64,000 nucleotides of DNA, from positions 9,407,957 through 9,471,956 of the forward strand of contig CM050450.1 of NCBI GenBank assembly GCA_027563935.2, in the 5' to 3' direction. The position numbers were made by a program, and so were the translations under genes. The stretch's first letter is position 1; every line of letters begins with the position of its first letter. Positions 10,135 through 21,270 of this stretch are shown piece by piece. Source of the stretch: Costus lasius. Its lineage: Eukaryota; Streptophyta; Magnoliopsida; Zingiberales; Costaceae. The notes below the pieces were generated by a model. It saw only the letters and a program-made list of their open reading frames with translations. It was not told where the DNA came from and made no database searches.

Positions 10135-10948
10135 GAGCCCGTTTAGTGAGCGGACAGCGATAGTTGAGGCCGATGCACAACCAACGCAGAAAGCGAAGCT
10201 AAAAGCTCCACCAAACATATGCTAAATCATCGAAGATTAATTATTTATTTTTATTCAAACAATTAGCGTGTTATGGAAAAGCTACAGTAATTTATAATAA
10301 TATATGGTTATTTGGTAAAACTGTGCTAAGGTGTTTAGTAAGGTTTCGGTTATTATATATATACTACATAATAAATCACAGTAATAATAAGTATAATATC
10401 AGGTAACAATAGCATAAAAATTTATCATAAAATATATGACAGTATAATATTATTTACATCTTAAGTTTTTATTTAAAATTTAAGAACCAACTAATTTGAA
10501 TACCACAGTAAATATATGCCGTGAATAATAAATTAATCTTAAAAAGATCACCGAAGTCTTTAAGAAACAGACAAACGATTTCTTCTTCTTTTCTCTCTTA
10601 TTTTTTTTTATTAAGTATGCCATTTTAGTATGAACATGCGAATAAATTCTTTGTATTTGTTTTTAAAATTTCCTATTTTTATGATTCACAATTTTTATTG
10701 GAACACACAAATACATTATTTGTATTCATCTACGAACTTTCCATTTTTATGATTCATCATTGTAGTAGAAAAACACAACTATGCAGCATATCTTTTATAG
10801 ATTGAATATTTATCAACTATAAACAGATAAATGTCATTGCTTAATATTTATTAAATAATATATTAAATTAGGTAATATTTACATATCTTTTATAAATTAA
10901 ATATTTATTAAATAACATATCAATATTGACATGCCTTTGTTAGACTGA
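10135..10948. other. AT-rich 3' flank of the LOR gene
   Basis: No gene seen. The segment GTTATGGAAAAGCTACAGTAA near 10270 recurs with changes at about 13730, 54085 and 57060, downstream of BTB genes A, F and E. LOR and BTB copies thus share a common 3' flank. A short inverted pair at 10137-10221 (GCCCGTTTAGTGAGC / GCTCCACCAAACA) may be a MITE remnant. Confidence 0.5.
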
Positions 10949-11338
10949 GGTCATGTTTGGCCCTGCTTTAAAACTGATTTTAATCAGCTTTTAAGTAGAA
11001 AGCAGTTAGAAAAATTATTTGGTAATGAAAAGTAGAAGCAGAAAAAAGCAGAAGTTATGAAAGCTATAATTTGATACTTTTACAGCTTCTGCTTCTCTAA
11101 AAAAGTAATTTACATAATTTTATTTAAAATTTTAGGTATTATTATTTTAAATAATTTTAAATTTTTATATTAAAAAAATAAAATATATTATTATTTTAAA
11201 TAATTTAAAATAATATATTTATTTATTATTTTAAATTTTGACAGAAGTTAAAAAGTTATTAACCAAATATCTTATAAATTTTAGCACAGCACAATTTAGC
11301 ATAGTTATAAAACTGTTAATAGTGGGCCAAACAGGCCC
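10949..11338. mobile_element. MITE, family M1 copy 1 (second copy 38560-38968)
   Basis: Ends GGTCATGTTTGGCCC and, reverse complemented, GGGCCTGTTTGGCCCAC. The interior is strongly AT-rich and shares long runs with 38560-38968 (GCTTTTAAGTAGAAA.CAGTTA, TTTGGTAATGAAAAGTAGAAG, ACAGCTTCTGCTTCTC). A GGCCTGTTTGGCC terminus is common in Tourist-like (PIF/Harbinger) MITEs. Flanking TGA/TAA are not identical, so the target duplication is uncertain. Confidence 0.8.
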
Positions 11339-12564
11339 TAAATATTTGTCGATCAAAATATTCACATAACCTCTCTAAAACAAATTCATGCCAAATATTT
11401 ATTCTCAAACATTTCAAGTCAAATAAATATTCATAAGCCTTTTTAGGCTAAATTTTTATTATCAAGTCATTTCTTAACTAATAGCCACTCTTGTATTTTG
11501 TAAGTTGTGATATGACCAAATATTTATGTTATATTATTTTTCTACCATGTGTTATATACATATATTAATCAAAGACACCATAAGCTATTTGCATTCATTA
11601 AAAATCAAACTCACAAAACAAAGAACCACTCTTGTATCTATCATATCTATTCATTCTCTTATACCTAACAATTTTTTACCCTACAATATACAAAATTATT
11701 ATTTTACTTAGAGTTCAATTAACATTGTTCTAGAGTATTATCTCAATTTTCTCTTTAAAGTTGTTAAGAATATTACTTAATTTTCCCATTATATTTCATT
11801 GAATTGATTCATGCTCTCACCCCAATAGTCATGCTTTCCATAACCATGTATCAAAGAGTAATCAATATAAGTGATGATAATTTTATGATACTATACCAAC
11901 ACCATTTTTATTGATACTAACTATTTTTTTAAAATAAAAAAATTATGATAGGTTAAAATAATAAAAGAATATTTTCAACCAATAGATGACAAAGAGAGTT
12001 GATGAGACCCTTAAACAAAGATGAACCAAAATGTTTCCAAGGACAAGTGTTTAGATTGTCACTTGTGAAGGTGGATGGTCTTCATCCACGTATATATTTG
12101 TCTGATTAATCTTGAATCAACTCTACTTAATCTACTCCTTTAATCTAAATACTTTATTAATTTGATGGTTTACTCATTTTCCTGTGTACTTGTGAATTGC
12201 TTGCACCACTACTTGTCTGACCATCTGAATATCCAGGCTTTCATTCCGTGGCTGCAAGACACAAAGAAATTATCAAAAATAATCCCTTAATTACTACTTA
12301 ACATCATGAATCACATTGTCAAAGTAACAAAGAGATCCAAATATAACAGTTTTTTTTAATAAACAAATAATTTGATTGAAAGGAAATGAATAATAGAATA
12401 TGTCTTGAATGATTGCTTTGCTATTTCTGATGAAGATTAACATAAAACAGCTAAAGCTTCGGACGAAGAAATGATGATTTGAATAAAGAGTTGAATTAAT
12501 TTTTTTTATGTTTCTTAAGCGACATTTGTAGTTAATGAGGAAGATCAAGAGTCGTAATATTCCC
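11339..12564. other. AT-rich upstream region of BTB gene A, duplicated
   Basis: No gene seen. Blocks around 11740-11900 (CTCAATTTTCTCTTTAAAG, CACCCCAATAGTCATGCTTT) recur at about 14560-14720, and 11985-12115 recurs at about 14805-14915, 52385-52510 and 54815-54920. This is the shared upstream unit of the locally duplicated genes. Homology continues into the promoter directly upstream of gene A. Confidence 0.6.
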
Positions 12565-12573
12565 TATAAATAG
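12565..12573 (+). promoter_or_regulatory. TATA box of BTB gene A
   Basis: TATAAATAG lies 47 bases before the ATG at 12620, in the context TTCCCTATAAATAGCTATG that is shared with gene F (52937-52945). In copy E the same site reads TATTAATAG. Confidence 0.65.
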
Positions 12574-12619
12574 CTATGCAATTCTCTGTATAGATCTATA
12601 CAGCAATTCGACTCACAAC

Positions 12620-13736
12620 ATGGTTAGTTGCTTCTTCTGCGGCGGCTCAGCTTTTTATTATGGGTGTTCGTACTGTTTGTGCGACATCTGCCGGGAGCAA
12701 GTCATAGCCATATTCGCTTCTCTGAAAGAAGCAGATGACGGCGCTACAGGCCATCATGACTCCAAGTCCACGAAAATGAACGCCAAGGCAAGCTCTTGAA
12801 TCTTGATCGACCCCTTTGCTGTTTCCTCCTACCCAATTGAACTGTGAATGGTGTGATCGAGTGCAGGACTTATGCAACGGATTGAATAGGATGAACGAGA
12901 GCGACATGGATTTGGAGGAGAAGGTGAGTTTCTTGGACGCAGTGTCGGTGCTGAGGGAAGGAATCCTCACTGACATTCTGGTGAAACCTGGAACTGGGCA
13001 ACCGATTCCTGCTCACAGAGCTTTGCTGGTGAGTTACCATCATCGTTTACTTGCTGCTCCTCTGTTTCTGTCTCTCTTCTCTCTCTTCTGAATGAAGGAT
13101 CATAGCTTCTTTTATAGATGAATTTAGTTGCCACTTCCATTTAATTAGACGATCGATTTGAAGTTCAAGAATCTGTTTAATTCACTTTAACACGAATTGC
13201 AGGCAGCAAAGTCAGAGATCTTGAGAACCATGCTGCTCGCAGACGACTGCAAAACCGCAGCAGAAGACACCATCTCTCTCCCCGAGCTCTCCCACGACGA
13301 GCTCAAGTGCCTGCTCGACTTCGTCTACACCGGCAGTTTGCCGGCGCCGGCCGACTCCTCCTTCTCCTTGTACAACTCCTTGCTCATTGCATCCGACAAG
13401 TACGACATTCCCTTCCTCCAGAAGCAATGCTGCCGTCAGATTCTGGCGGCGCTCGACACCTCCAATGCGCTTGACGCGCTGGAGACCTCCGAGATGTGCT
13501 TCGACCCCGAGCTGACGCAGAAGATCATAAACCTGATCGTTGACCACGCGGAGGAGGTGGTCTTTTCCTCCGGCTACGTGGAGTTCGCGCGCAGGAATGC
13601 CTTATCTGGCCATCGACATCACGCGAGCGTTGCTGATGCGTATAGGGTGGGAATGCCACGACGACTAGTAGTTATAGATAGTAAAATCTCCAAAGATAGG
13701 TTATGGATTTATAATTCCACAATTAGCGTGTTTTAG
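12620..13736 (+). CDS. BTB gene A: BTB/POZ protein with N-terminal Cys motif
   Basis: Exons 12620-12787, 12867-13028 and 13203-13736 join in phase 0 to 287 residues. Exon 1 has a Cys cluster (CFFCGGS, then CSYCLCDIC), possibly a small zinc site. Exon 2 holds a charged linker and the BTB start (ILTDILVKP, IPAHRALL). Exon 3 completes the BTB fold (ILRTMLLADD, LPELSHDELKCLLDFVYTG, ASDKYDIPFLQKQC) and a helical BACK-like tail. The layout matches plant BTB proteins such as Arabidopsis At3g56230. BTB proteins of this kind commonly act as CUL3 ubiquitin-ligase adaptors; that role is inferred here. Intron 1 has a GC donor (AAG|GCAAGC); intron 2 is GT-AG. After EFARRNA, copies D, E and F continue with a conserved xLSxxIxxALL segment, but here one inserted base shifts the frame, so the tail is aberrant and about 30 residues longer. 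The start is supported by the TATA box 47 bases upstream and by homology with F. Confidence 0.85.
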
Positions 13737-15615
13737 AAAATCTGCGGTAATTAGTAATAATCTATTGGCTGTTTGGTATTAGAATCTATTGGTGTTTACC
13801 AAGTTACTGGGCTCAATATTTATCAAAACAAATATATAAGTTCTCAAAAGCTAAATCAAATATTCACATGCAATTAAAAGACTGAATATTTTTTAAATCA
13901 GATTCAAAAGCCGTCAAAAGCTAAATATTTATCAAAATAAATACTTACTACCTCAAAAATACTAAATATTTATCAAATTCAAATATTCATAAATCCTTAA
14001 AAAATTAAATATTTACTAAATTCAAATACTCATATGCTCCAGAAGCCTAATATTTATTGAATAAATATTCATATGCCCTCAAAAGTAAATGTTAAGACTA
14101 AATAATTATTCCTAAATTTTATATTAAATTAAATAGATTTTCACAATTTATTTTTAAGCCAAATATTTATTCTTAAACATTTTAGATTAAGTAAATATTC
14201 ATAAGCCATTTTTAGATGGAATATTTGCAATCAAGTCATTCCTTAGCTAATACCACTCTCTCACTATAAGTTGTGATGTGGTAGAATATTTATAAATTAT
14301 ATTCTCTTTCAACCACGTGTCATCAAATATTGCATATGAGGTTGCTCATTTATAAATCAAATATGTCTTAAGCTATTTACGGATAATTAATAATAAATAC
14401 TTATATTCATTAAAAGCTATAACCCACAAAATAGGAAATCTTATAATTAGAAGGTGAATTTATACTATCATACTATATTAATCATATTCTTTCACATAAC
14501 AATTTTTTACTCTACAATATATAAAAATTATATATTTTACTTTGTGTTTTATTCTATAGTATAATCTCAATTTTCTCTTTAAAGCTTTTAAGAATATTAC
14601 TTAATTTTCCCATTATATTTTATTGAATTGATTCATTTTCTCACCCCAATAGTTATGCTTTCCATAACCATCTACCAAAGAGTAATCAGTATAATTGATG
14701 ATAGTTTTATGATACTCTACTAACTGAAATTTAGTTATTTTAAAATAAATAAATAAATTATGACAGGTTAAAATAATAAGAAAATATTTTCAACCAATAG
14801 ATGACAAGGAGAGTTAATAAGACCCTTGAATAAAGAACACAAGTTTATTAGGCTTACACCCAATCAAAACCAAAATGTTTCAAAGGACAAGTGGTTAGAT
14901 TGTCACTCCTGATGCCCTACACTTTTTAAGGAACACATGAGAGCTTTTTATCATATTAGTTTGTTAGGTGATTAATTATGTTCTCCAAACTGACTTAAAG
15001 GATTAGTTGTCAGACACTACCTCTCCAATATGTCTGCTGCTGTTCTAGTTTTTGATAAAGAAAAGGAAGCAGTTTGAGTTGGAAGATAGTGCTTCTGATG
15101 TTGCTGACCTCTCATTTCCCCTTTCTTCTCCTTCCTCTCCTCCTCTGTTTGGGTTGGAAAGTCCCTATCAGTCCCTTGACGCTGCTAATCATTCCCTCCA
15201 AATCCTAATCCCTCTGCTTTAGACTTTACAGGCACAGCAGCATGCAGTCACTTTGCAAGGCCACTAATGGCCTAATTTAATGCAATTTATAGGGTTGGTA
15301 GACTATAACATCCTTGCAGGTTATACAAACAGTGGCTGAATTACAGAAAAAGCCTTGGACTCGCTGCTATTTTGTGCTGATTTACACAGGATAGTTCAGA
15401 GATTTGGCGTTCAGCTCACCTGCTTGATTTGTTTAGAGGCGGAATCTTCTCATCTACTCAGAAACTTAAAGCTAAAGAAAGAATTCATGTTGAGGAATTA
15501 GTAAGTTGGTTAGCACCCACCGGAGTTGTCAAATTATGGCACCGAATCAGGACCAGTTTTATAAAGCTGCAGATCGAGAGCGGCAGAGATTGATTTCTTT
15601 TGGGGTTCCATCGGC
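13737..15615. other. AT-rich intergenic region between BTB copies A and B
   Basis: No gene seen. The first part is the shared BTB 3' flank, with repeated AAATATTTATCAAA-like units (13800-14100) also present at 54300-54780. The part 14560-14930 repeats the unit upstream of gene A. 15000-15150 resembles 55005-55140 upstream of copy E. It is a duplicated gene spacer. Confidence 0.55.
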
Positions 15616-15905
15616 ATGGATTGCTGCATCTGCAGCCCCGTGGCGTCTGTTTTCAGGCCTCCGAGGAACACCATCTGCGCCAGCTGCTACGAGGGGGCCA
15701 AAGCCATGATCGCCTCGCTGAACGAAGCGGATGACGGCGCTGCAGCATCTCATGTCTCCAAGTCCGCGAATATGAACGCCAAGGCAAGCTCTCGAGTCTT
15801 GATTGATCGCTTTGCTGTTTCCTTCCCCAATTGAGCTTTGAGTGGTGTGCGCGAGTGCAGGGCATATCCACGGGTTGAAGAGGACGAAGGAGATGGAGGA
15901 GAGAG
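15616..15905 (+). pseudogene. BTB copy B, truncated
   Basis: Exon 1 (15616-15783) is intact. It encodes MDCCICSPVASVFRPPRN followed by TICASCYEGAKAMIASLNEA, the best preserved N-terminal Cys motif in the window (C-x2-C ... C-x2-C) and closest to the Arabidopsis At3g56230 type. The GC donor follows at 15784 and the acceptor at 15859-15860. Exon 2 starts with GISTG and hits a stop at once. Compared with exon 2 of copy E it has lost one base. Homology ends near 15905, before the BTB domain, and a LOR-like tail follows. No functional BTB protein is possible. Confidence 0.85.
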
Positions 15906-15974
15906 AGAAGCTCTCGACACAAATAGAGCAACAACACGGGATATATCTTGGGACAGAAGATCTTTGTCCTAACA

Positions 15975-16104
15975 GATGAGCCGTGAATAATGAATATACG
16001 ATCTCAAGCATCCGGTTTCGGAAGGATAATTACGATGTGAGGGTCTACAAGTGTGGACTATGCCTTTGTGGACTATGCCTTTGTTTCGGCGCTTATTGAC
16101 TCTC
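15975..16104 (+). pseudogene. LOR C-terminal remnant
   Basis: One frame reads YTISSIRFRKDNYDVRVY and, after a one-base shift, VDYAFV and DYAFVSALIDSLL before a stop. This is the last strand and helix of the LOR fold; compare MGVDTFDLMVYPNIDYAFIA in the gene at 10003. A short tandem duplication (TGTGGACTATGCCTT) repeats the DYAF part. It lies directly after truncated BTB copy B. Confidence 0.7.
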
Positions 16105-16687
16105 TTTTATAGACCTGGTAAAATTTTTGGCTTGACCCGTTGACTTAACCTATTTAACACCAAGTTAGAGGAATTCAGATTAGCGATAATTATATTTGGG
16201 TTATAAATAAGTCAATCTATTTATGATCCAAAAATAAATACGTCGTGTTGGATTGACCCGCTTAACCCGATTACATTGTATTTATATATATAAATTTTAA
16301 ATATAGATCTGCCTAACTTATAGTACCAATCCACAAGCCCAAATCTTTTCTAATCTTTTTTTAAATCAAATTGTGGCTCACACCATGAGCGCACAAAACC
16401 AAAATTTTTATTAATTTTTTTTATCAAATTGTTATTTATGTATAAAATATAAATAAACTAATTACTAAATAGATTATTCTAGTCATATTTGTAATTAGGT
16501 TAATATATGACATATTTAATAATCAGGTTATACGAATCACGTTGAGTTGATCCGATTATATTTAAATCGTATTCGTGTTAGATATTTTAATTTAATTAAT
16601 TAAATAGGTCATATTTGAATTAATTTAATAAGGTTGTGGGTCACAACTGCCATGATCTATGACTCTTAACCTGAATTACTTAAGTCT
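16105..16687. other. AT-rich sequence without recognised gene
   Basis: Contains recurring TTGACCCGTTTAACC-like words (16130-16275, 16540-16570), reminiscent of subterminal repeats of decayed DNA transposons. No terminal repeats or reading frames could be defined. Confidence 0.3.
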
Positions 16688-16813
16688 ATTCTTTTGTTTT
16701 TCAAACATGTATACATTTCATATGTGATGGGTGTATGATCCATTGGTCCCATTCTTTTGTTTTTCAAACATGTATACATTTCATATGTGATGGGTGTATG
16801 ATCCATTGGTCCC
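16688..16813. repeat. Perfect 63 bp tandem duplication
   Basis: The unit at 16688-16750 (ATTCTTTTGTTTTTCAAACA ... CATTGGTCCC) is repeated without change at 16751-16813. A diverged single copy lies at about 40318-40375, beside the MULE. Confidence 0.92.
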
Positions 16814-16896
16814 TGCCTTGCGTGGACCATTTTGTAAATAATGGAAAAAATGAAGGTTATGTTGTAAAAATAGTATTTTATTAAAACTATAAATGA

Positions 16897-19320
16897 AAAA
16901 GGGTTGTTGCAGTATCAAACCCTCGAGTTTCGTCCACTACACCCCTCTCTCCCCGACTTCTCGGCAAAATGTTTACGGAGAGGCAAACTTTGCATAGGGG
17001 TGATTAATTTCACCCCTAAAAATATTTTTTTAAAAAATATTTTTTTAGAAATAAAATATTTAACTAGACCTATCCAATGGTATAAATATTGAGATATTTT
17101 AAATCTTATACATATATAAAATATCTTATACAAGATCACATATAAAATAAAAATAAATAGTATTTTTGTCTTATATATGATTTTGTATAAGATATTTTAT
17201 ACATGTATGAGATCTAAAATATCTTAATATTTATATCATTGAATAGCTTATGAAATAAATAAAATTTCTAAAAAAAAATTATTTTTAAGGGTGAAATTAA
17301 TCACCCCTGTGCAAACATTTTGCCCGACTTCTCCCTCTCACGTCTGCCTTCTCGCGCGACGTGCCTTCGAACCGTCGCCGATGCATCTCCGGTGACCTGC
17401 GACTGCTCCGGGTGTCGATTGGTGGATGGTGACACTTCATGTAGCGACGATTCGGCGTCCTCTCGCGTGAGCACGGGCTAGTGCCGTTCTCTCTCGTCGA
17501 AGCCTGTCCGCATCCCCGCCGGCTTTCGACGTTTCTGTCGAGCGGACATTGTTTCCGGGCAAGCTGCATCATTACCTCACATTTTCCCCAATTGCTGCTG
17601 CCGTGCCGCCACTGTTCTTCTGCCGCCAGCGACGTTTCTGGCATGTCGTTTGGTAATTACGATTTGCCCACTGTATTTCCTTTCTATTGATAGGGTTTTG
17701 TATGATTGCTTGGTGATGTATATAGGGTGTATATATATTTGCGTATACAGTTGCAGAATTGTAGATGCATATGGATAATGCGTACTTAAGTATTTATTAG
17801 TGAATGAACGATAAATAGTATTAAAATAAATGATTTAAAGAATTGGTAATGAAAGGAAAAAAATCAATAGATTATCATTGAATTAACTTGGAATAGTGTG
17901 AATAGGCCTATACATATATAGGTGCACATGTATATGATAAATAAGTGTGGAGGTTAGAGACATAAGTGATGATATATGTTTTGTTATGTGGTGTTATAAG
18001 CGATACTTGGATTTGAGTCTAGTCAAGGTAGTTTGAGCACTGAAGGCTACAGATGTACTAGAAGATGTTGATAAAGTTCCTATTTTTTTGTTCTTGCAAT
18101 TATGACATAGTGCTAGTAAGGATTTAGATGCCATGATATTTTTTTTTCCTCTTTATTGATCTTGCTTCCACACCATTCTGCTCTTTGTAGTCGTTCATTG
18201 TTGTACTCATGTGATTGTGGTTGTTTGCTTTATGAGTTATAAAATAGTTCCATATTACATTTGTTGGTATAGATAATGTTGAGTTTAGTATAGTAGTGTT
18301 GGTAACATTAATGGATTATTATTTAAGTATTTGTTTTGAATATAGTAAGTAATTGTTATGGGCTTATGGGCTTGTGATCATCTTGTATAGAGTATAGTGA
18401 TACATACTTGTATGGTATATATCGTGGCACTTGTGATTTTTGAACTGATTGATTTTAGAGAGCTGAGTCTTGTCTACCAATGAATCATATGTTTGTACCT
18501 GAGGCCATGGAGCGGCTATGGGTTTGACTGGTTTAGTTACCTAATTGGGGTCCTTTGGAATTGTATTGAGGTTACCTAGGTGTTGGATCCAATATCTTCC
18601 GGGTTGTCATATTGTACAGTTGTTCTATAGTGTAAGTAACGATGGAAATATTCTTGATAAGAGTGCGAGCTCATAATGGAGTTGAGTTATGGTAATTGTT
18701 CTTCATTGCATGACATTGTATTGATTTTATATTTTGGTGTTTAGATATTAGCATATAAAGTTATTTTGTTACATATATGGTATTAGTTATAGTTCAGCTT
18801 TCCTTGATGCACATGCATATGTTATGTTTCCTAATTAACCATTTGGGCTAACATTTATTATTTTGCTTCTAGGTTAAAGTGATTGCTTAGGTTGATGATG
18901 ACAGTAGCTAAATATAGAGGCCATCAGATTATGTGGATATTATAGAGGCTTATTATAAATAGATACATGAATTTGATGTTTTGGTGATATAAATAGTTAT
19001 TTGGAATAGTGTTCTCATTTATTATAGTTTTGATATATTTTGTTATGATTTTGGATTTGATATTTTGACTGATCAAGTGTGCTAATCTTTGTGTTGGTAT
19101 TTGAACTTTTTGAAATAGTTTTAGTTTTGGTACGGTGAACAAACGTTTTGGTTTTATTACATGTTAAATGTCAATAAATTGTGAAACGGTTTTATTATAT
19201 TATGGATTTATGTGATTGTTTATGTGATCAGTGAGGTTTGGCTGAAGTATAGTTTTTAAATGAATTGTTATATTTATTGAGTACATATTGTTTACAATGT
19301 TGATGAATTTTATCAACATG
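16897..19320 (+). mobile_element. Decayed MULE-like element without transposase
   Basis: The start (AAAAAGGGTTGTTGCAGTAT ... TTTCGTCCACTACACCCCTC) matches 40451-40510, where the coding MULE starts (AAAAAGGGATAACTGCATAG ... CTTCGTCCGCTACAACCCCT). Further inside, 18640-18930 matches 43390-43600, the stretch between the two MULE genes (TTGATTTTATATTTTGGTGTTT, GATTGCTTAGGTTRATGATG). So it is a related element whose coding parts are lost. The GC-rich part 17335-17650 resembles a 5' leader. The right end is not defined. I see no functional gene in it. Confidence 0.55.
16963..17324. mobile_element. MULE-type MITE with 9 bp target duplication
   Basis: 362 bp with long inverted arms: the left starts GGCAAAATGTTTAC and contains GGGGTGATTAATTTCACCCC; the right mirrors it and ends GCAAACATTTTGCC. 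It is flanked by a perfect 9 bp duplication CGACTTCTC (16954-16962 and 17325-17333), the length typical of Mutator-like elements. Confidence 0.9.
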
Positions 19321-19344
19321 ACATCATAAAATGTATAAACCCTT

Positions 19345-20100
19345 AACACTCACCCGGACACCCTGTGCTCTCACTAAACAAAGGATCATATGGAAGAGCC
19401 CCTTTGGATTTGAACTTCAAGGAAAGATGCCCTTTGGATTTAAATTTTATGTAACAAGAGATTTCATTGATATCCAAGATAATAATAATGTCCTTAACAT
19501 ATTGATTAAGAGAACAGGTGTTTATTCTATAGTTTTGACATCACGCTAAACAAAATTTTATATATCACAAATTCAAAACATGTTTTTTTTTTCTTAAATA
19601 GACTAGAAAAGTCCGAATCTTATTAGTTCGTTATAAAATCCCTAAATAGCATATATTAAACTTGATGTAATTTATTTGTCATAAGTTCTAAATAGTAGAC
19701 ATTACAAAGCACTTAAAATACAAATTTATATGAATCAGCTATGGTTGTTTAGAAATAAATGTGTGAAACTGGCTGGTATGGATCAAGCTCAGTTGACTGA
19801 GCGAAAAGCCAACTGCTGTATGTCTTAAAATTTAATCATTGGATGATGGTTTTGTTATATTCATATTTCTATTTTAATAAAGATATTTTGTTATTGTATT
19901 TGCTAGAATAAGATATTGGCTTATACTATTATTCTTAAATGTTTTTGGTCCAAGATAACAATAACATGGTAAGACTAGCATATCTAATAATTAATGATAA
20001 ACAGATGATATGATATAAGATACTTAGTCATCAGATGAGTATATTAATACTAGAGAACAATGCATTGAATTGACCTGACATGAAAATGCTATACGGATGA
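19345..20100. repeat. Dispersed repeat, copy 1 (second copy 51710-52330)
   Basis: Shares long runs with 51710-52330: TGCTCTCACTAAACAAAG, TGGAAGAGCCCCTT, AACTTCAAGGAAAGATG, GATTTCATTGATATCCAAGA, ATCCCTAAATAGCATATATT. Its tail (20025-20095, ACTAGAGAACAA...ATTGAATTGACCTG) recurs at about 24290-24345, just upstream of the BTB gene D start. No coding capacity. Confidence 0.75.
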
Positions 20101-21270
20101 TTAGATGACTATCACGCCCTGTATTATAGGGGTACATGAATTAATTTTAATTAATTATTATAAGGGTTCAAATGTCACGCAGAGTTAAATGTTTGATTCG
20201 TCCAGATTTAGTGGGACTGGTGTTCCCGCACGTGCCTCTCATCCTTCATGAAGGGTTATGACCTTCGTCCAGCTCAAGAGAGAAGAAAGAGAAAGCAAGC
20301 CACGTAAGCAGCCAAAAACAATTGAAAAAGGAAAGGAATTATACCCTTATTGGTTTTCAGATCCACGCCCGAATCCGAAAATAAGCTGTCCACGTTCGGA
20401 AATTCGATTCGTGCCCGGATTTTGCTTCGGCACCGAATTCGTCGATTTTGGATTTCAGCCCCTCCTGAAATCTCGTTGTCACGTCTAATTTCGGGTCAAT
20501 GTGTCAACATGCTGATCCACGTCAGTGACAAAGTTTGCGTCCGACGCTCGTTGTTTCATTCGCGTCGGGGCAGAAGGCATCGTGTCTCTCCGGTGAACAC
20601 GAAACTGCCGCGACCCTCGTTCGTGTAAGATAGGGAAGCTCTGCCTTTCTCCGCCCGTCGGGCACAAGCCGACCAGTCCAAGCCCGTCGTCCTCTCAGAG
20701 ATGCCGCCTTAAGCTCGCTAGTGCTGTGCGAGGGAGAGACGGTAGCCGGGAAGAGGAGGGAAGTCCGGGAGCTCGCCGAAGGAGGTCGGCGTCGAGTGCG
20801 CTTCGTACCCTTGCCCACACCACTGAAGCGCGTCAGGCGAGGACTGCCACTGGCCTTCGCCGGAGTTGCTGAGTCACCATCGGAAGGAGAAGCAAACGGG
20901 AAAGGTTGGATGAGGTTCGTTCTCAACCTCACCAACCAGTTCTTACCCCGTTCCAGTCGCCGCTCTGGTTCAGCCGTTCGTCTCCCTCAGCTCAACCTTA
21001 ATCTCAATGGTTCCTCCCTGATTCTGCCAATCGTCACCCCCTTTCGTGCTTCACGCTGCAAAAAAAAAAATTTAATCCAAAAAATTTGGTGCATGTAAGC
21101 ATAATGTTATTATGTATCGAGTTATCTGTTTTAACTCATATCAGATAAGGTCTCCCAATCATTCAATCTTGCCAAAGCTCCTTTGACTCGGTCAGAGCAA
21201 TCTATAAGAGCAAAAGGGGAGGAAAGAGAAAAGAAAATCATTTTCTGCTATTTTCTTGGGCAGAAAATGG
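20101..21270. other. GC-rich stretch of unknown nature
   Basis: Begins with TATCACGCCCTGTATTAT, a start reminiscent of plant LTRs opening with TGTCACGCCC, and becomes GC-rich between 20230 and 21060. Open frames occur on both strands, but none has recognisable domains. It may be an LTR or leader of a Ty3/gypsy element. No second LTR or primer-binding site was found. Confidence 0.3.

Noticed and set aside
10137..10221. Small MITE after the LOR stop
   Set aside because: Only about 13 bp of imperfect inverted similarity and no target duplication; mentioned only as a possible remnant.
20258..21098. Several open frames in the GC-rich stretch
   Set aside because: Overlapping frames on both strands without motifs or splice context; typical of GC-rich non-coding DNA.
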